Source: Flavobacterium zhairuonense
GTDB taxonomy: Bacteria; Bacteroidota; Bacteroidia; Flavobacteriales; Flavobacteriaceae
Direction of reading: 5' to 3'
Assembly (NCBI RefSeq): GCF_004352915.1
Contig: NZ_SJSY01000069.1
Coordinates: forward strand, 1-64,000
DNA length: 64,000 bases
How positions within the stretch are numbered: the stretch's first letter is position 1; every line of letters begins with the position of its first letter. This document shows, piece after piece, positions 10,593 through 19,747 of this stretch. Below the pieces are notes generated by a model. It had not been told where the DNA came from. It did no database searches and saw only the letters and a list, made by a program, of their open reading frames with translations. The translations under genes and the position numbers were made by a program.

Positions 10593-11459
10593 TTACACAC
10601 TCTTTCGAAGATTTTCATGTGTATTTGTAATTGCCTTTTTATTCTTGTAATCAATCCATTTTTGGCCTTTTAGCTTTCGCATCAAAATATCAAAATGGCG
10701 CATGATAAAAACATTATATGCGGCCTTTGATAAATTAGAGATGTTTTGTGGAAAGGAACGCAAGCTCATCGAAAATCCTGGAGTCAGATATTTCATATAA
10801 TGCCAATATCCTTCGGGCATATAAAGCATTTCTCCATGTTTGAGATTGGTAATGTAGCCTTCAGCATTTTTTAGAGCTGGAAATTTTTCGTAATCTGGAT
10901 TATCAAAATCGATGTCTTCTCTTGAAATCAAGGCATGAGGAACTTTATACATGAATTTTGATTGATTTGGTGGAAAAATCATGCATTGTTTTTCGCCATG
11001 AAAATGAAAATGCAAAATGTTCGAATAATCGATATCAAAATGCATAAAGACTTTTGAGTTTTCTCCCCCAAAAAATAGCATCGGCATTTGCTTGACTAAT
11101 CGTAAGCCAATTTCAGGCCATTTAAAGTCATTATTTAAAGAGGGAACCTCTTTCATGAAGTTATAAAGAAAGATGCGGTAATTGGTAGGTTTTGATTCTA
11201 AAAGCGTTATATAATCACTCATTTTCATTTTCAGATGGGCTTCATTAAAGCCATCTTTATGATTAACAGGTCGGTCATCGTATAATGGTACTGTAATATC
11301 GCCTGCGATTTCTTTTATATAGGATAATTTCCATTTATGATAAGCTGGCCAATCTTCAGTCAACTCTTCAATAACAACGGGAATTTGTTTTTTGACATAT
11401 TGGGAAATAAAATCAGCTTTTGAGATTTTTTTTACCCTTTCGATTTGTTTTAACTTCAT
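10593..11459 (-). CDS. Cupin_8/JmjC-like 2-oxoglutarate Fe(II) oxygenase
   Basis: 288 residues with the double-stranded beta-helix layout of cupin-8/JmjC-like hydroxylases. The HxD iron-binding pair is visible as H140 and D142 (VFMHFDID), and the distal His is H220 in EGYWHYM. FFGGENSK and LHFHFHGEKQC are typical of the family. Enzymes of this fold hydroxylate protein side chains or small molecules; the substrate cannot be read from sequence. The gene lies downstream of bioB on the same strand but behind a terminator hairpin, so it is probably transcribed separately. Confidence 0.8.
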   Translation of the reverse strand: MKLKQIERVKKISKADFISQYVKKQIPVVIEELTEDWPAYHKWKLSYIKEIAGDITVPLYDDRPVNHKDGFNEAHLKMKMSDYITLLESKPTNYRIFLYNFMKEVPSLNNDFKWPEIGLRLVKQMPMLFFGGENSKVFMHFDIDYSNILHFHFHGEKQCMIFPPNQSKFMYKVPHALISREDIDFDNPDYEKFPALKNAEGYITNLKHGEMLYMPEGYWHYMKYLTPGFSMSLRSFPQNISNLSKAAYNVFIMRHFDILMRKLKGQKWIDYKNKKAITNTHENLRKSV

Positions 11460-11474
11460 CTTAATTAAATAAAA

Positions 11475-11507
11475 AAATTGCTTATAACTCTATGTTATAA
11501 GCAATTT
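11475..11507 (-). terminator. Terminator downstream of bioB
   Basis: The 14-bp perfect stem aaattgcttataac (11475-11488) pairs with gttataagcaattt (11494-11507). On the minus strand it is followed by a T tract and lies 34 bp past the bioB stop. Confidence 0.85.
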
Positions 11508-11541
11508 AAAAATATTTGTCGAGAAAGATGAACGCTATTAC

Positions 11542-12630
11542 TTAAATTTTTGATTTAATCGAATGTTCAATATTTCGTTCAATTGTATGTCCTGGTCTTG
11601 ACCATTTTGGTTTTTCTCCCAATGGTGCAAATTGTGAATCAGCAGCTTCAACTGTTTTTGGCTGTGAAACTTTTGTAAAAGGTTTTTGTGGATTTAATCC
11701 TAAAAGTTCAAACATTTTCATGTCTTCATGAACATCAGGATTTGGCGTTGTAAGCAATTTGTCTCCAGCAAAAATTGAGTTTGCTCCAGCAAAAAAGCAC
11801 ATTGCTTGTCCTTCGCGGCTCATATTTGTTCTTCCTGCTGATAAACGAACTTGAGTATCAGGCATTACAATTCTAGTTGTAGCAACCATTCTGATCATTT
11901 CCCAGATTTCAACTGGTTTTTCATCTTCCATCGGAGTTCCTTCAACAGCAACTAATGCATTAATTGGCACTGATTCTGGTTGCGGATTTAAAGTGGAAAG
12001 CGCCACAAGCATTCCTGCTCTGTCTTCGATGCTTTCGCCCATTCCAATAATTCCACCGCTACATACGGTAACATTCGTTTTACGAACATTTTCGATGGTT
12101 TCTAAACGGTCTTCAAAAGCACGCGTTGAAATGACATCTTTATAATAATCTTCAGAAGTATCTAAATTATGGTTGTAAGCATATAAACCTGCTTCTGCTA
12201 AACGCTGTGCTTGGTTTTCAGTAATCATTCCCAACGTACAGCAAACTTCCATGTCAAGTTTGTTAATTGTACGAACCATTTCTAAAACCTGATCAAATTC
12301 TTCACCATCTTTTACGTTTCTCCAAGCAGCTCCCATACAAACGCGAGATGATCCGCTTGATTTTGCACGCAAAGCTTGCGCTTTCACTTGGCTTACACTC
12401 ATTAAATCATTTCCTTCAACGCCTGTGTTGTAACGTGCTGCTTGAGGGCAGTAACCACAGTCTTCTGGACATCCTCCAGTTTTGATAGATAATAAAGTCG
12501 ATACCTGAACTACATTCGGATCGTGGTTTTTCCTGTGAACGGTTGCAGCTTCATACAGAAGATCCATTATAGGCTTATTATATATGGCGATTATCTCGTC
12601 TTTAGTCCAATTGTGTTTTGTAATGCTCAT
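11542..12630 (-). CDS. bioB: Biotin synthase
   Basis: 362 residues, full length for BioB, a radical SAM enzyme that inserts sulfur into dethiobiotin in the last step of biotin synthesis. The CxxxCxxC cluster motif that binds the SAM [4Fe-4S] centre is C54, C58 and C61 (GGCPEDCGYCPQ). Downstream motifs of the family are present: SSRVCMGAAWR, YNHNLDTS, VCSGGIIGMGE and RLSAGRTNMS, the last carrying the Arg near the [2Fe-2S] cluster. No other bio gene lies beside it. A promoter-like TTG-N20-TACTTTTG precedes the start. Confidence 0.97.
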   Translation of the reverse strand: MSITKHNWTKDEIIAIYNKPIMDLLYEAATVHRKNHDPNVVQVSTLLSIKTGGCPEDCGYCPQAARYNTGVEGNDLMSVSQVKAQALRAKSSGSSRVCMGAAWRNVKDGEEFDQVLEMVRTINKLDMEVCCTLGMITENQAQRLAEAGLYAYNHNLDTSEDYYKDVISTRAFEDRLETIENVRKTNVTVCSGGIIGMGESIEDRAGMLVALSTLNPQPESVPINALVAVEGTPMEDEKPVEIWEMIRMVATTRIVMPDTQVRLSAGRTNMSREGQAMCFFAGANSIFAGDKLLTTPNPDVHEDMKMFELLGLNPQKPFTKVSQPKTVEAADSQFAPLGEKPKWSRPGHTIERNIEHSIKSKI

Positions 12631-12652
12631 TGATACATTGTTTTTGAAGTCT

Positions 12653-12683
12653 CAAAAGTAGTTAAATTGTTCTAATCAACCAA
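12653..12683 (-). promoter_or_regulatory. Putative bioB promoter
   Basis: Read on the minus strand: TTG (12683-12681), a 20-bp spacer, then TACTTTTG (12660-12653), matching the Bacteroidota pattern TTG-N(17-23)-TAnnTTTG. It lies 22 bp upstream of the bioB ATG. Confidence 0.6.
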
Positions 12684-12724
12684 TGAAGTGTTTTGTAAAT
12701 GAATATTTGACAGCTATTTTCAAA

Positions 12725-12780
12725 AAAGAAACACTCTAAAATCATAAAAATGTATAATTCTATGATTTTAGAGTGCTAAA
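12725..12780 (-). terminator. Terminator of small membrane protein gene
   Basis: The 15-bp perfect stem cactctaaaatcata (12732-12746) pairs with tatgattttagagtg (12761-12775). A T-rich tail follows in minus-strand orientation. Confidence 0.85.
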
Positions 12781-12802
12781 TGTTATTTTTTATTTTGAAA
12801 TG

Positions 12803-13240
12803 TTAATCGGCAACATATTTATTGCCCCAGTAAAGCATCATCAAAAAAGTTACGATGACCGAAGAGGCAATTCCTTCAAAAAGCAAGCAAATGCAATAAG
12901 TTGGAACAGAAGGATTTCCGCCAAACATAAAAGTCTCAGATAAGGTTTGTACATAGGCATCTCCGCCACGTGCATAGCTGTAAACAAGTAATCCGAAAAC
13001 GCTCATTGACACGCCAACTACTGAAGTTGCCATGGCAGAAACGGCATTCGACACAAAATTGGTTTCTCCTTCATGCAGGTTCATTTGCATCGTTCTGTTT
13101 ACGCCATAAAAGATAAAAAAGATATTTAGGGTACGTAAATAAAACAAATCTGCTAGACCCAATAGATTCATCAATAAAAAATAAATGCCTATTCCGATGA
13201 AAATCAAAAACCCGTTGGTAATTTCTTTAGGTAGTTTCAT
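12803..13240 (-). CDS. Small four-TM membrane protein of unknown function
   Basis: 145 residues with four hydrophobic segments, at about 8-30, 33-48, 63-87 and 113-138. No catalytic motif or family signature is recognisable. The short loop NRTMQMNLHEGETNFV between helices 2 and 3 and the loop RGGDAYVQTLSETFMFGGNP are the only hydrophilic parts. It lies between ribF and bioB on the same strand with its own terminator. The ATG at 13240 is the only start that gives an intact first helix. Likely an inner-membrane protein; I do not recognise its role. Confidence 0.75.
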   Translation of the reverse strand: MKLPKEITNGFLIFIGIGIYFLLMNLLGLADLFYLRTLNIFFIFYGVNRTMQMNLHEGETNFVSNAVSAMATSVVGVSMSVFGLLVYSYARGGDAYVQTLSETFMFGGNPSVPTYCICLLFEGIASSVIVTFLMMLYWGNKYVAD

Positions 13241-13358
13241 AGTGGTTATTTTTAAAGAAGTTAATAGTAAATATTTGGAAAACAGAGTTCTATATCAAAT
13301 TTACTAAAAAAATAACTACGATGATTTAAAAAACGCCAAAACTATGCGGTCAAAAATT

Positions 13359-14288
13359 TTAAAGTTGGCTAATAAATGCTTGGGCGTTGATTTTATCTTG
13401 ATTTAATTGTTCTTTCAATAAATCAACAGATCCAAATTTTTGTTCTTCACGAAGATAATGAAGCAAAGAAACCTCAATTTTTTGCCCATAAATATCTGCA
13501 TCAAAATCAAAAAGATTTACTTCAATGGTTTGTTTTTGCCCATTTACAGTTGGATTGAATCCAATATTCATCATTCCAAAAACTTCTTTTTCGTTCACAA
13601 TTGCTTTTACAGCGTAAACTCCGATTTTCGGAATCAATTTATAATCTTCTTCAATTTGAATATTTGCAGTTGGAAAACCAATTGTTCTTCCTAATTGTTT
13701 TCCTTTGACAATTTCCCCAGTTAAAAAATAATCATAGCCAAGATAATCATTGGCCAGAGCAATATTTCCTTCATCAAGTGCTTTTCTGATTTTTGTAGAA
13801 CTAACAGAAACATCTTGAATTTCTTGAGCCGAAATTTGCTCAACTTCAAAACCATATTCCAAACCAAAGGCAATTAGATTGTCAATATTTGCAGTTCTGT
13901 TTCTTCCAAAACGATGGTCATGCCCGATAATTATTTTTTGAATCTGAAATTGATCTACCAAAATTGACTTCACAAATTCTTCGGCAGTTAATCTTGAAAA
14001 ACTTTCATTGAATGGATGAATTACCAGATTTTCAATTCCTGTTGCTTCAAGAAGTTTTGTTTTTTCGGCAATTGTGTTTAAAAGCTTTATTTCTGATTTC
14101 TCTTGCAGTACCATTCTTGGATGCGGAAAAAATGTAAGTACTAAACTTTCATATTTGCCATTTTCGGTATTCTGCGTAATTCTTTCAAGAATTTTTTTAT
14201 GACCAATATGCACGCCATCAAAGGTGCCAAGTGTTAAAATTGTTTTCTTGGTCGAATGGAAATCGTTTATAGAATGAAAGAGCTTCAA
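13359..14288 (-). CDS. ribF: Bifunctional riboflavin kinase / FAD synthetase
   Basis: 309 residues, standard for RibF, which phosphorylates riboflavin to FMN and then adenylylates it to FAD. The N-terminal nucleotidyltransferase half shows TLGTFDGVHIGHKKIL (HxGH-type signature), HDHRFGRNR and SSTKIRKAL. The C-terminal flavokinase half shows GKQLGRTIGFPTANI, GVYAVKA and MNIGFNPTV. Cytoplasmic housekeeping enzyme. It is transcribed divergently from the downstream metalloprotease gene. Confidence 0.97.
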   Translation of the reverse strand: MKLFHSINDFHSTKKTILTLGTFDGVHIGHKKILERITQNTENGKYESLVLTFFPHPRMVLQEKSEIKLLNTIAEKTKLLEATGIENLVIHPFNESFSRLTAEEFVKSILVDQFQIQKIIIGHDHRFGRNRTANIDNLIAFGLEYGFEVEQISAQEIQDVSVSSTKIRKALDEGNIALANDYLGYDYFLTGEIVKGKQLGRTIGFPTANIQIEEDYKLIPKIGVYAVKAIVNEKEVFGMMNIGFNPTVNGQKQTIEVNLFDFDADIYGQKIEVSLLHYLREEQKFGSVDLLKEQLNQDKINAQAFISQL

Positions 14289-14309
14289 AACAAATTATTT
14301 AAGATGCTG

Positions 14310-14317
14310 CAAATTTA
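14310..14317 (-). promoter_or_regulatory. Putative ribF -7 box
   Basis: On the minus strand this reads TAAATTTG, an exact TAnnTTTG match, 22 bp upstream of the ribF ATG. No clear upstream TTG is seen at the usual distance. Confidence 0.45.
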
Positions 14318-14455
14318 TACTATCTATTTTAAATTTGACACTAAGCCGAATTGATTTTTTTGAGTTGCTGAGGTTTCTTTTTGTGAAAATTGACCAACTC
14401 GTCGACTAAAAAACGTTAAATGTCGTTTATATGTAAGAATTTCATTTAATTGACT

Positions 14456-14463
14456 TAATTTTG
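14456..14463 (+). promoter_or_regulatory. -7 box deciding the metalloprotease start
   Basis: TAATTTTG matches TAnnTTTG exactly. Transcription would begin around 14470, almost on the first in-frame ATG (14472), so the second ATG (14484), which begins a textbook signal peptide, is the better start. Confidence 0.55.
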
Positions 14464-14483
14464 ATTTATAAATGCCACTTGAT

Positions 14484-17159
14484 ATGAAAAAACAATTACT
14501 CTATTTATTTCTTATTTTTAACTGTACTGTTTTAAGTGCTCAAAACAATGATTTGTGGCAAAAAGTAAGCGGAAATTCTGCGTTGAGCAAAAGAATAAAC
14601 GCTTCAGATTCTGATAAATACTATAAATTGAATTCAGAACTTCTTCAAGCAAAACTGGCGTCAGCAACCGGAAAAGGATCAAAAAGCAATACGTCTGAAA
14701 TTACAATTCCAAATTCTTCAGGTATTTTAGAACGTTTTACAGTTTGGGAATCTTCAAATTTTGAATCAGGACTTCAAGCCAAATATCCAGAAATCAGATC
14801 TTATGAAGGAAGCGGTTTAGATGATAAATTGGCTAAAATTCATTTTAGTGTTTCGCCTTTGGGATTACAAACTATGGTTTTTCGTTCAGATAAATCAACT
14901 GAATTCATTGAAGCAAATCCAGATGATAAAACAGAATATGTTTTGTTCTCAAAAAAATCTTCGACTTCAAAAAGTCTGATCTGTAAAACAGATGATGCAC
15001 TTTTGACTAATACTAACACGGGAAAAACCGCGAAAGAAGCATCAAGTGCCAAGATTTTCAAAACAATTCGTCTTGCACTTTCTTGTACTGGAGAATACAC
15101 GGCATTTTTTGGCGGAACAAAAGCACAGGCACTTGCGGGAATGAACGCTACATTGACTCGTGTAAATGGCGTTTTCAATAAAGATTTGGCAGTAAAATTA
15201 GTTTTGATTGATAATAATGATGCTGTAATTTATACAGATGCAACTACAGATCCGTATTCAAATGCATCAACAGGTGCTGATGGAGCTTGGAATCAAGAAG
15301 TCCAAACTACTTTAACAAATGTGATTGGGAATGCAAATTATGATATTGGGCATTTATTTGGCGCTTCGGGCGGTGGAGGAAACGCAGGTTGTATTGGATG
15401 TGTGTGTACAAATCCAACGACAAATGTGCCTTTAGGAAAAGGAAGCGCTTACACATCTCCTTCAGATGCAAAACCACAAGGAGATACTTTTGATATTGAT
15501 TTTGTGGCGCATGAATTCGGGCATCAATTAGGTGCAAATCATACTTTTTCGTATGATTCTGAAGAAAGAACAAGCGTAAATGTTGAACCAGGAAGTGGTT
15601 CTACTATTATGGCTTACGCAGGAGTTACTGGTGATTATGATATTCAAAATACTTCTGATGATTATTTTGCATATGTAAGTATTAGGCAGATTCAAAATAC
15701 ATTGGCTTCAAAAAGTTGTCCGGTAAATACAGCCATAACAAATAACCCACCCACGATTAATGCTGGAAATGATTATACAATTCCAATTGGTACTGCCTTT
15801 GTCTTAACTGGAACCGGTTCAGATCCCGAAGGAGATTCGGTTACTTATACTTGGGAAGAAAATGATAATGCGACCACAACTTCAGGAAGTACTAGTATTG
15901 CTTATCCAACAAAACCAGATGGTCCATTGTTTCGTTCGGTAATTCCAACTGCAGGAGGTACAGTTCGCTATATGCCAAAGCTTGATTATGTTCTTCAAAA
16001 TAGACTCACCACGACATGGGAATCTGTTTCATCAATTGCAAGAACATTGCATTTTACTTTGACAGGACGTGATAATGCTGCTCAGGGTTCAGCTCAGACG
16101 AATACTGACGACATGGTTGTGAATGTGGTTTCAACGGCCGGTCCGTTTACAGTGACTTCTCATGCAAATGATAATGTAAGTTGGTGGCAAGGTTTGTCGG
16201 AAACTGTAACTTGGGATGTAAAAAATACCAACTCACTTCCAGGTTCATCAACTGTAAATATCAAATTATCTACTGACGGAGGATTGACATTTCCTATAAC
16301 ATTGGTATCAAACACGGCAAATGATGGTAGTGAAACTATTGTATTGCCAACAAGTGTTCCGTCATCTAAAAATTGCAGAATTTTGATTGAACCAACAGGA
16401 AATATTTTTTATGCCATAAACAGCAAGGCGTTTGCGGTTGGATATACTTCAACAGCAAGCTGTGATTCGTATAGTTTTGGAAATTCATTCTCAATTCCTA
16501 ACACAACGACATTTGTTACTCGAACAATAACAGTTCCGGCAACTGATGCGACAGTAACAGATGTAGATGTTTCTGTGAATATAACACACGATAAATTTTC
16601 TGATATAGAACTTCAAATAGTTAGTCCAGCTGGAACTGTCGTTAGATTGTTCAATAAAAATTGCGGATCGACAAAATCTACTTTAGCAATGCAGTTTAAC
16701 GATTCAGGTGCGGCATTAGATTGTAATGCAACGACTGAACAAATCGTTTTGCCTGTTGATGTATTGAGTGCTTTTAATGGTCAGAATGCGCAGGGAACGT
16801 GGACTTTTAGAGTCAGAGATGCTGTGGTTGGAAATTTCGGGACTTTAAATTCAGCTTCCATAAACATTTGTAGTCAAACCTATACTTTGGCAACACCAGA
16901 TTTTGAAAATATTGATTTTAGTATTTATCCAAATCCAAATAAGGGAAATTTTACGATTCAGTTTGAAAGTCAAGCTGAAACAGGAGTTAAGATATTTGTA
17001 CATGATATTTTAGGAAAAACAGTTTACTCAAAAACCTTTGATTTGACATCAAATTTTAATCAAAATATTCAGCTTCCAAATAGCACTTCAGCCGGAGTTT
17101 ATTTGGTAACGGTTATTGATGGAAATCGAAGAACAGTAAAAAAGATAATAGTGAACTAA
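14484..17159 (+). CDS. Secreted reprolysin-like zinc metalloprotease with P-domain and T9SS tail
   Basis: About 891 residues from ATG 14484; an ATG at 14472 adds only four residues. After the signal peptide (MKKQLLYLFLIFNCTVLSAQ) comes a propeptide-like region of about 170 residues. The metzincin catalytic domain carries the zinc motif HEFGHQLGANH near residues 343-353 and an SxxxMAYAG Met-turn. A central Ig/fibronectin-like region follows. Near residues 660-805 lies a proprotein convertase P-domain (ITHDKFSDIELQIVSPAG, GTWTFRVRD). The T9SS type A sorting domain is at the C-terminus (YPNPNKGNF, VHDILGK, VKKIIVN). Role: extracellular or surface proteolysis. Substrate unknown. Confidence 0.93.
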   Translation: MKKQLLYLFLIFNCTVLSAQNNDLWQKVSGNSALSKRINASDSDKYYKLNSELLQAKLASATGKGSKSNTSEITIPNSSGILERFTVWESSNFESGLQAKYPEIRSYEGSGLDDKLAKIHFSVSPLGLQTMVFRSDKSTEFIEANPDDKTEYVLFSKKSSTSKSLICKTDDALLTNTNTGKTAKEASSAKIFKTIRLALSCTGEYTAFFGGTKAQALAGMNATLTRVNGVFNKDLAVKLVLIDNNDAVIYTDATTDPYSNASTGADGAWNQEVQTTLTNVIGNANYDIGHLFGASGGGGNAGCIGCVCTNPTTNVPLGKGSAYTSPSDAKPQGDTFDIDFVAHEFGHQLGANHTFSYDSEERTSVNVEPGSGSTIMAYAGVTGDYDIQNTSDDYFAYVSIRQIQNTLASKSCPVNTAITNNPPTINAGNDYTIPIGTAFVLTGTGSDPEGDSVTYTWEENDNATTTSGSTSIAYPTKPDGPLFRSVIPTAGGTVRYMPKLDYVLQNRLTTTWESVSSIARTLHFTLTGRDNAAQGSAQTNTDDMVVNVVSTAGPFTVTSHANDNVSWWQGLSETVTWDVKNTNSLPGSSTVNIKLSTDGGLTFPITLVSNTANDGSETIVLPTSVPSSKNCRILIEPTGNIFYAINSKAFAVGYTSTASCDSYSFGNSFSIPNTTTFVTRTITVPATDATVTDVDVSVNITHDKFSDIELQIVSPAGTVVRLFNKNCGSTKSTLAMQFNDSGAALDCNATTEQIVLPVDVLSAFNGQNAQGTWTFRVRDAVVGNFGTLNSASINICSQTYTLATPDFENIDFSIYPNPNKGNFTIQFESQAETGVKIFVHDILGKTVYSKTFDLTSNFNQNIQLPNSTSAGVYLVTVIDGNRRTVKKIIVN

Positions 17160-17182
17160 AATTTTAAAAATCTCAATAAATT

Positions 17183-17230
17183 AAATTCCAAATTTCAATC
17201 GAAAAGCCTTTCAATTGAAATTTGGAATTT
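17183..17230. terminator. Bidirectional terminator between convergent genes
   Basis: A perfect 17-bp inverted repeat, aaattccaaatttcaat (17183-17199) with attgaaatttggaattt (17214-17230). It lies between the convergent protease and comF genes. The stem and flanks closely resemble the terminator at 24012-24064. Confidence 0.85.
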
Positions 17231-17264
17231 TTATTTGAGTTAGTTTTTTTTGGAATTTAAGATT

Positions 17265-17948
17265 CTACGAGTTTGCCATCGCCATGCAGACAATACTAAT
17301 TTTTGCTCCCGGAATTTTCAATACTGCTTTTGAGCATGCTTCCAGAGTTGATCCAGTTGTCAAAACATCATCAACAATTAAAAAATGTTTGTGGTGATTT
17401 TCTTCGGAAAATTTGACATCAAATATGTTTTCAATGTTTTCTGTTCTTCCCAAAAGATTCTTTTTGGATTGTGTTTTGGAATATTTTTTTCGGAACAAAA
17501 TACGGTCATCAAAAGTGAGATTTAGCCCTTCTGAAAGCGCTTTTGCAAATGTTGTTACTTGATTGTAACCGCGTTCCTTGAATTTTTTCGGATGAAGCGG
17601 TACAGGAATGACAGTTTCAAACGGATGATTTAGTTTTAATTCTTTTAAATCCTCGGCGTACCAAAAGCCCAAAATTGTCCCGATTTCTTCATGACCTTTG
17701 TATTTTAAATTATGAATAAGTTCCTGAACAATTCCTTTTTTTATAAAATAGAGTAAAGCTGATGCATGTTCAATTTCTATTTTTCCATAAAATTTTTTGG
17801 CTGCTTCGTTTTCTTTATTCAAATGATATTGTGTCAGAGGCATTTCATGGCGGCATTTCGAGCATAAAACAATCTCATTAGTCTGCAAAATTTGACGGCA
17901 GCCAGTGCAAACTTTAGGGAAAAATAGATTTATTATGAAATTAAACAC
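17265..17948 (-). CDS. ComF-family phosphoribosyltransferase-like protein
   Basis: 227 residues. The N-terminus has a four-Cys zinc knuckle (CTGC and CSKC near residues 14-36). The type I phosphoribosyltransferase domain carries the PRPP-binding motif FLIVDDVLTTGSTLEAC near the C-terminus and GYNQ upstream. ComF proteins are linked to DNA uptake in naturally competent bacteria, but Bacteroidota copies are usually orphans of unclear role. Translation appears to start at GTG 17948, since no in-frame ATG is available before the zinc knuckle. Confidence 0.88.
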   Translation of the reverse strand: MFNFIINLFFPKVCTGCRQILQTNEIVLCSKCRHEMPLTQYHLNKENEAAKKFYGKIEIEHASALLYFIKKGIVQELIHNLKYKGHEEIGTILGFWYAEDLKELKLNHPFETVIPVPLHPKKFKERGYNQVTTFAKALSEGLNLTFDDRILFRKKYSKTQSKKNLLGRTENIENIFDVKFSEENHHKHFLIVDDVLTTGSTLEACSKAVLKIPGAKISIVCMAMANS

Positions 17949-18031
17949 AAATAGAAAGAATTTGGTTACAAAAATAACAAAAACAGCCTGTCAATCTTTA
18001 TTATTTTTCTTTTTTTTAAAACTGATTTTTA

Positions 18032-18039
18032 TATTTTTG
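18032..18039 (+). promoter_or_regulatory. Putative glyS -7 box
   Basis: TATTTTTG matches TAnnTTTG. It ends only 8 bp before the glyS ATG (18047), so the expected transcript would have almost no leader. Confidence 0.5.
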
Positions 18040-18046
18040 CATCACT

Positions 18047-19588
18047 ATGGCAAAACAAGACGATTTATTTAAGAATGTGGTTTCGCACGCAAAAGAGTAC
18101 GGATTTATTTTTCCGTCAAGCGAAGTATACGATGGATTGAGTGCAGTGTATGATTATGCACAAAATGGTGTCGAATTAAAAAAGAATATCCGTGAATATT
18201 GGTGGAAATCAATGGTTCAGATGAATGAAAATATTGTCGGCTTAGACGCGGCAATATTGATGCACCCAACGACCTGGAAAGCTTCGGGCCACGTTGATGC
18301 TTTTAATGACCCTTTGATTGATAATAAAGATTCTAAAAAAAGATATAGAGCTGACGTTTTAGTAGAAGATTATGCTGAAAAAATCAATCTGAAGGCTAAA
18401 AAAGAAATCGAAAAAGCAAAAGCTCGTTTTGGCGATGCATTCAACGAAGAGGAATTTGTGACTACAAATGCTCGTGTAATTGAATATTTGGCTAAAGAAA
18501 AAGAAATCAGAGAGCGTTTAGGACGTTCTTTGGGCGCTGGTGATTTAGCTGATGTTAAAGCTTTGATCGAAGAGCTTGAAATCGCTGATCCTGAGACAGG
18601 TTCTAAAAACTGGACAGAGGTTAAACAATTTAACTTGATGTTTGGAACAAAACTAGGAGCATCTGCAGAAAATGCGATGGATCTTTATTTGCGTCCAGAA
18701 ACGGCACAAGGTATTTTTGTAAACTTTCTAAATGTTCAGAAATCGGGGCGTATGAAAGTTCCTTTTGGAATTGCACAGACTGGAAAAGCGTTCAGAAACG
18801 AAATTGTTGCAAGACAATTCATTTTCCGTATGCGTGAATTCGAACAAATGGAAATGCAATTTTTCGTTCGTCCAGGAGAAGAAATGAAATGGTACGAGCA
18901 CTGGAAAAATACACGTTTAAACTGGCACTTATCTTTAGGATTAGGAAAAGAAAACTACCGTTTCCACGATCACGAAAAATTAGCGCACTATGCAAATGCA
19001 GCTGCAGATATTGAATTTAATTTCCCTTTTGGTTTCAAAGAACTTGAAGGAATTCACTCTCGTACAGATTTTGACTTAAAAGCGCACGAAGAATATTCAG
19101 GAAGAAAGCTTCAATATTTTGATCCTGAATTGAATGAAAACTATGTGCCATACGTAGTTGAAACGTCTGTAGGTCTTGATCGTATGTTTTTGGCTGTTTT
19201 TGCAACATCGTTGCAAGAAGAAGCTTTGGAAGATGGTTCAACTAGAACGGTATTGAAATTGCCAGCAGTTTTAGCGCCAACTAAGGCAGCGGTTCTTCCA
19301 TTGGTTAAAAAAGATGGATTGCCAGAAATTTCAAGAAAAATAATCGAAGATTTGAAATGGGATTTCAATGTGGCTTATGATGAGAAAGATGCAGTGGGTC
19401 GTCGTTACAGAAGACAAGATGCTCTTGGAACGCCTTTCTGTATCACGGTTGATCACCAAACTTTGGAAGATGAAACTGTAACTATTCGTCATAGAGATAC
19501 AATGAAACAAGATCGTGTAAAAATCTCTGAATTAAGAAGTATTATTGAAAACGAAGTTTCAATGAAAAACTGGTTGATGAAAATGTAA
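18047..19588 (+). CDS. glyS: Glycine--tRNA ligase (alpha2 type)
   Basis: 513 residues, matching the homodimeric class II glycyl-tRNA synthetase used by Bacteroidota. Visible signatures are the start FPSSEVYDGLSAVYDYAQNGVELKKN, motif 2 (GIAQTGKAFRNEIVARQFIFRMREFEQMEMQFF, abbreviated GKAFRNEI), the GLDRMFLAVF motif 3 region and a C-terminal anticodon-binding domain (RRYRRQDALGTPFCITVD region). Cytoplasmic; charges tRNA-Gly with glycine. It is divergent from comF and followed by a terminator. Confidence 0.97.
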   Translation: MAKQDDLFKNVVSHAKEYGFIFPSSEVYDGLSAVYDYAQNGVELKKNIREYWWKSMVQMNENIVGLDAAILMHPTTWKASGHVDAFNDPLIDNKDSKKRYRADVLVEDYAEKINLKAKKEIEKAKARFGDAFNEEEFVTTNARVIEYLAKEKEIRERLGRSLGAGDLADVKALIEELEIADPETGSKNWTEVKQFNLMFGTKLGASAENAMDLYLRPETAQGIFVNFLNVQKSGRMKVPFGIAQTGKAFRNEIVARQFIFRMREFEQMEMQFFVRPGEEMKWYEHWKNTRLNWHLSLGLGKENYRFHDHEKLAHYANAAADIEFNFPFGFKELEGIHSRTDFDLKAHEEYSGRKLQYFDPELNENYVPYVVETSVGLDRMFLAVFATSLQEEALEDGSTRTVLKLPAVLAPTKAAVLPLVKKDGLPEISRKIIEDLKWDFNVAYDEKDAVGRRYRRQDALGTPFCITVDHQTLEDETVTIRHRDTMKQDRVKISELRSIIENEVSMKNWLMKM

Positions 19589-19612
19589 TTTTTGTTAATT
19601 AACACTATATAG

Positions 19613-19647
19613 ATCCCAAATTCCTAGCTGGAGTTTGGGATTTTTTT
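19613..19647 (+). terminator. glyS terminator
   Basis: The stem atcccaaa (19613-19620) pairs with tttgggat (19634-19641), partly extended inward, followed by seven Ts. Confidence 0.85.
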
Positions 19648-19654
19648 ACTTTTG
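19647..19654 (+). promoter_or_regulatory. Putative -7 box for LytTR gene
   Basis: TACTTTTG matches TAnnTTTG at the end of the glyS terminator tail. The implied leader of the LytTR gene would contain the gcatttcgtc repeats just downstream. Confidence 0.35.
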
Positions 19655-19660
19655 AAAAGT

Positions 19661-19690
19661 GCATTTCGTCGAACATTTATGCATTTCGTC
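19661..19690 (+). repeat. Paired direct repeat upstream of LytTR gene
   Basis: The decamer gcatttcgtc occurs at 19661-19670 and 19681-19690, exactly 20 bp apart. A near match in reverse orientation (gacgtaatg, 19709-19717) follows. LytTR proteins bind pairs of short direct repeats spaced about two helical turns, so this is a candidate autoregulatory site. Confidence 0.4.
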
Positions 19691-19747
19691 TTTATGTATT
19701 AACATTTTGACGTAATGTGTTAACAATGAAATGTTTGCATAAATGAA

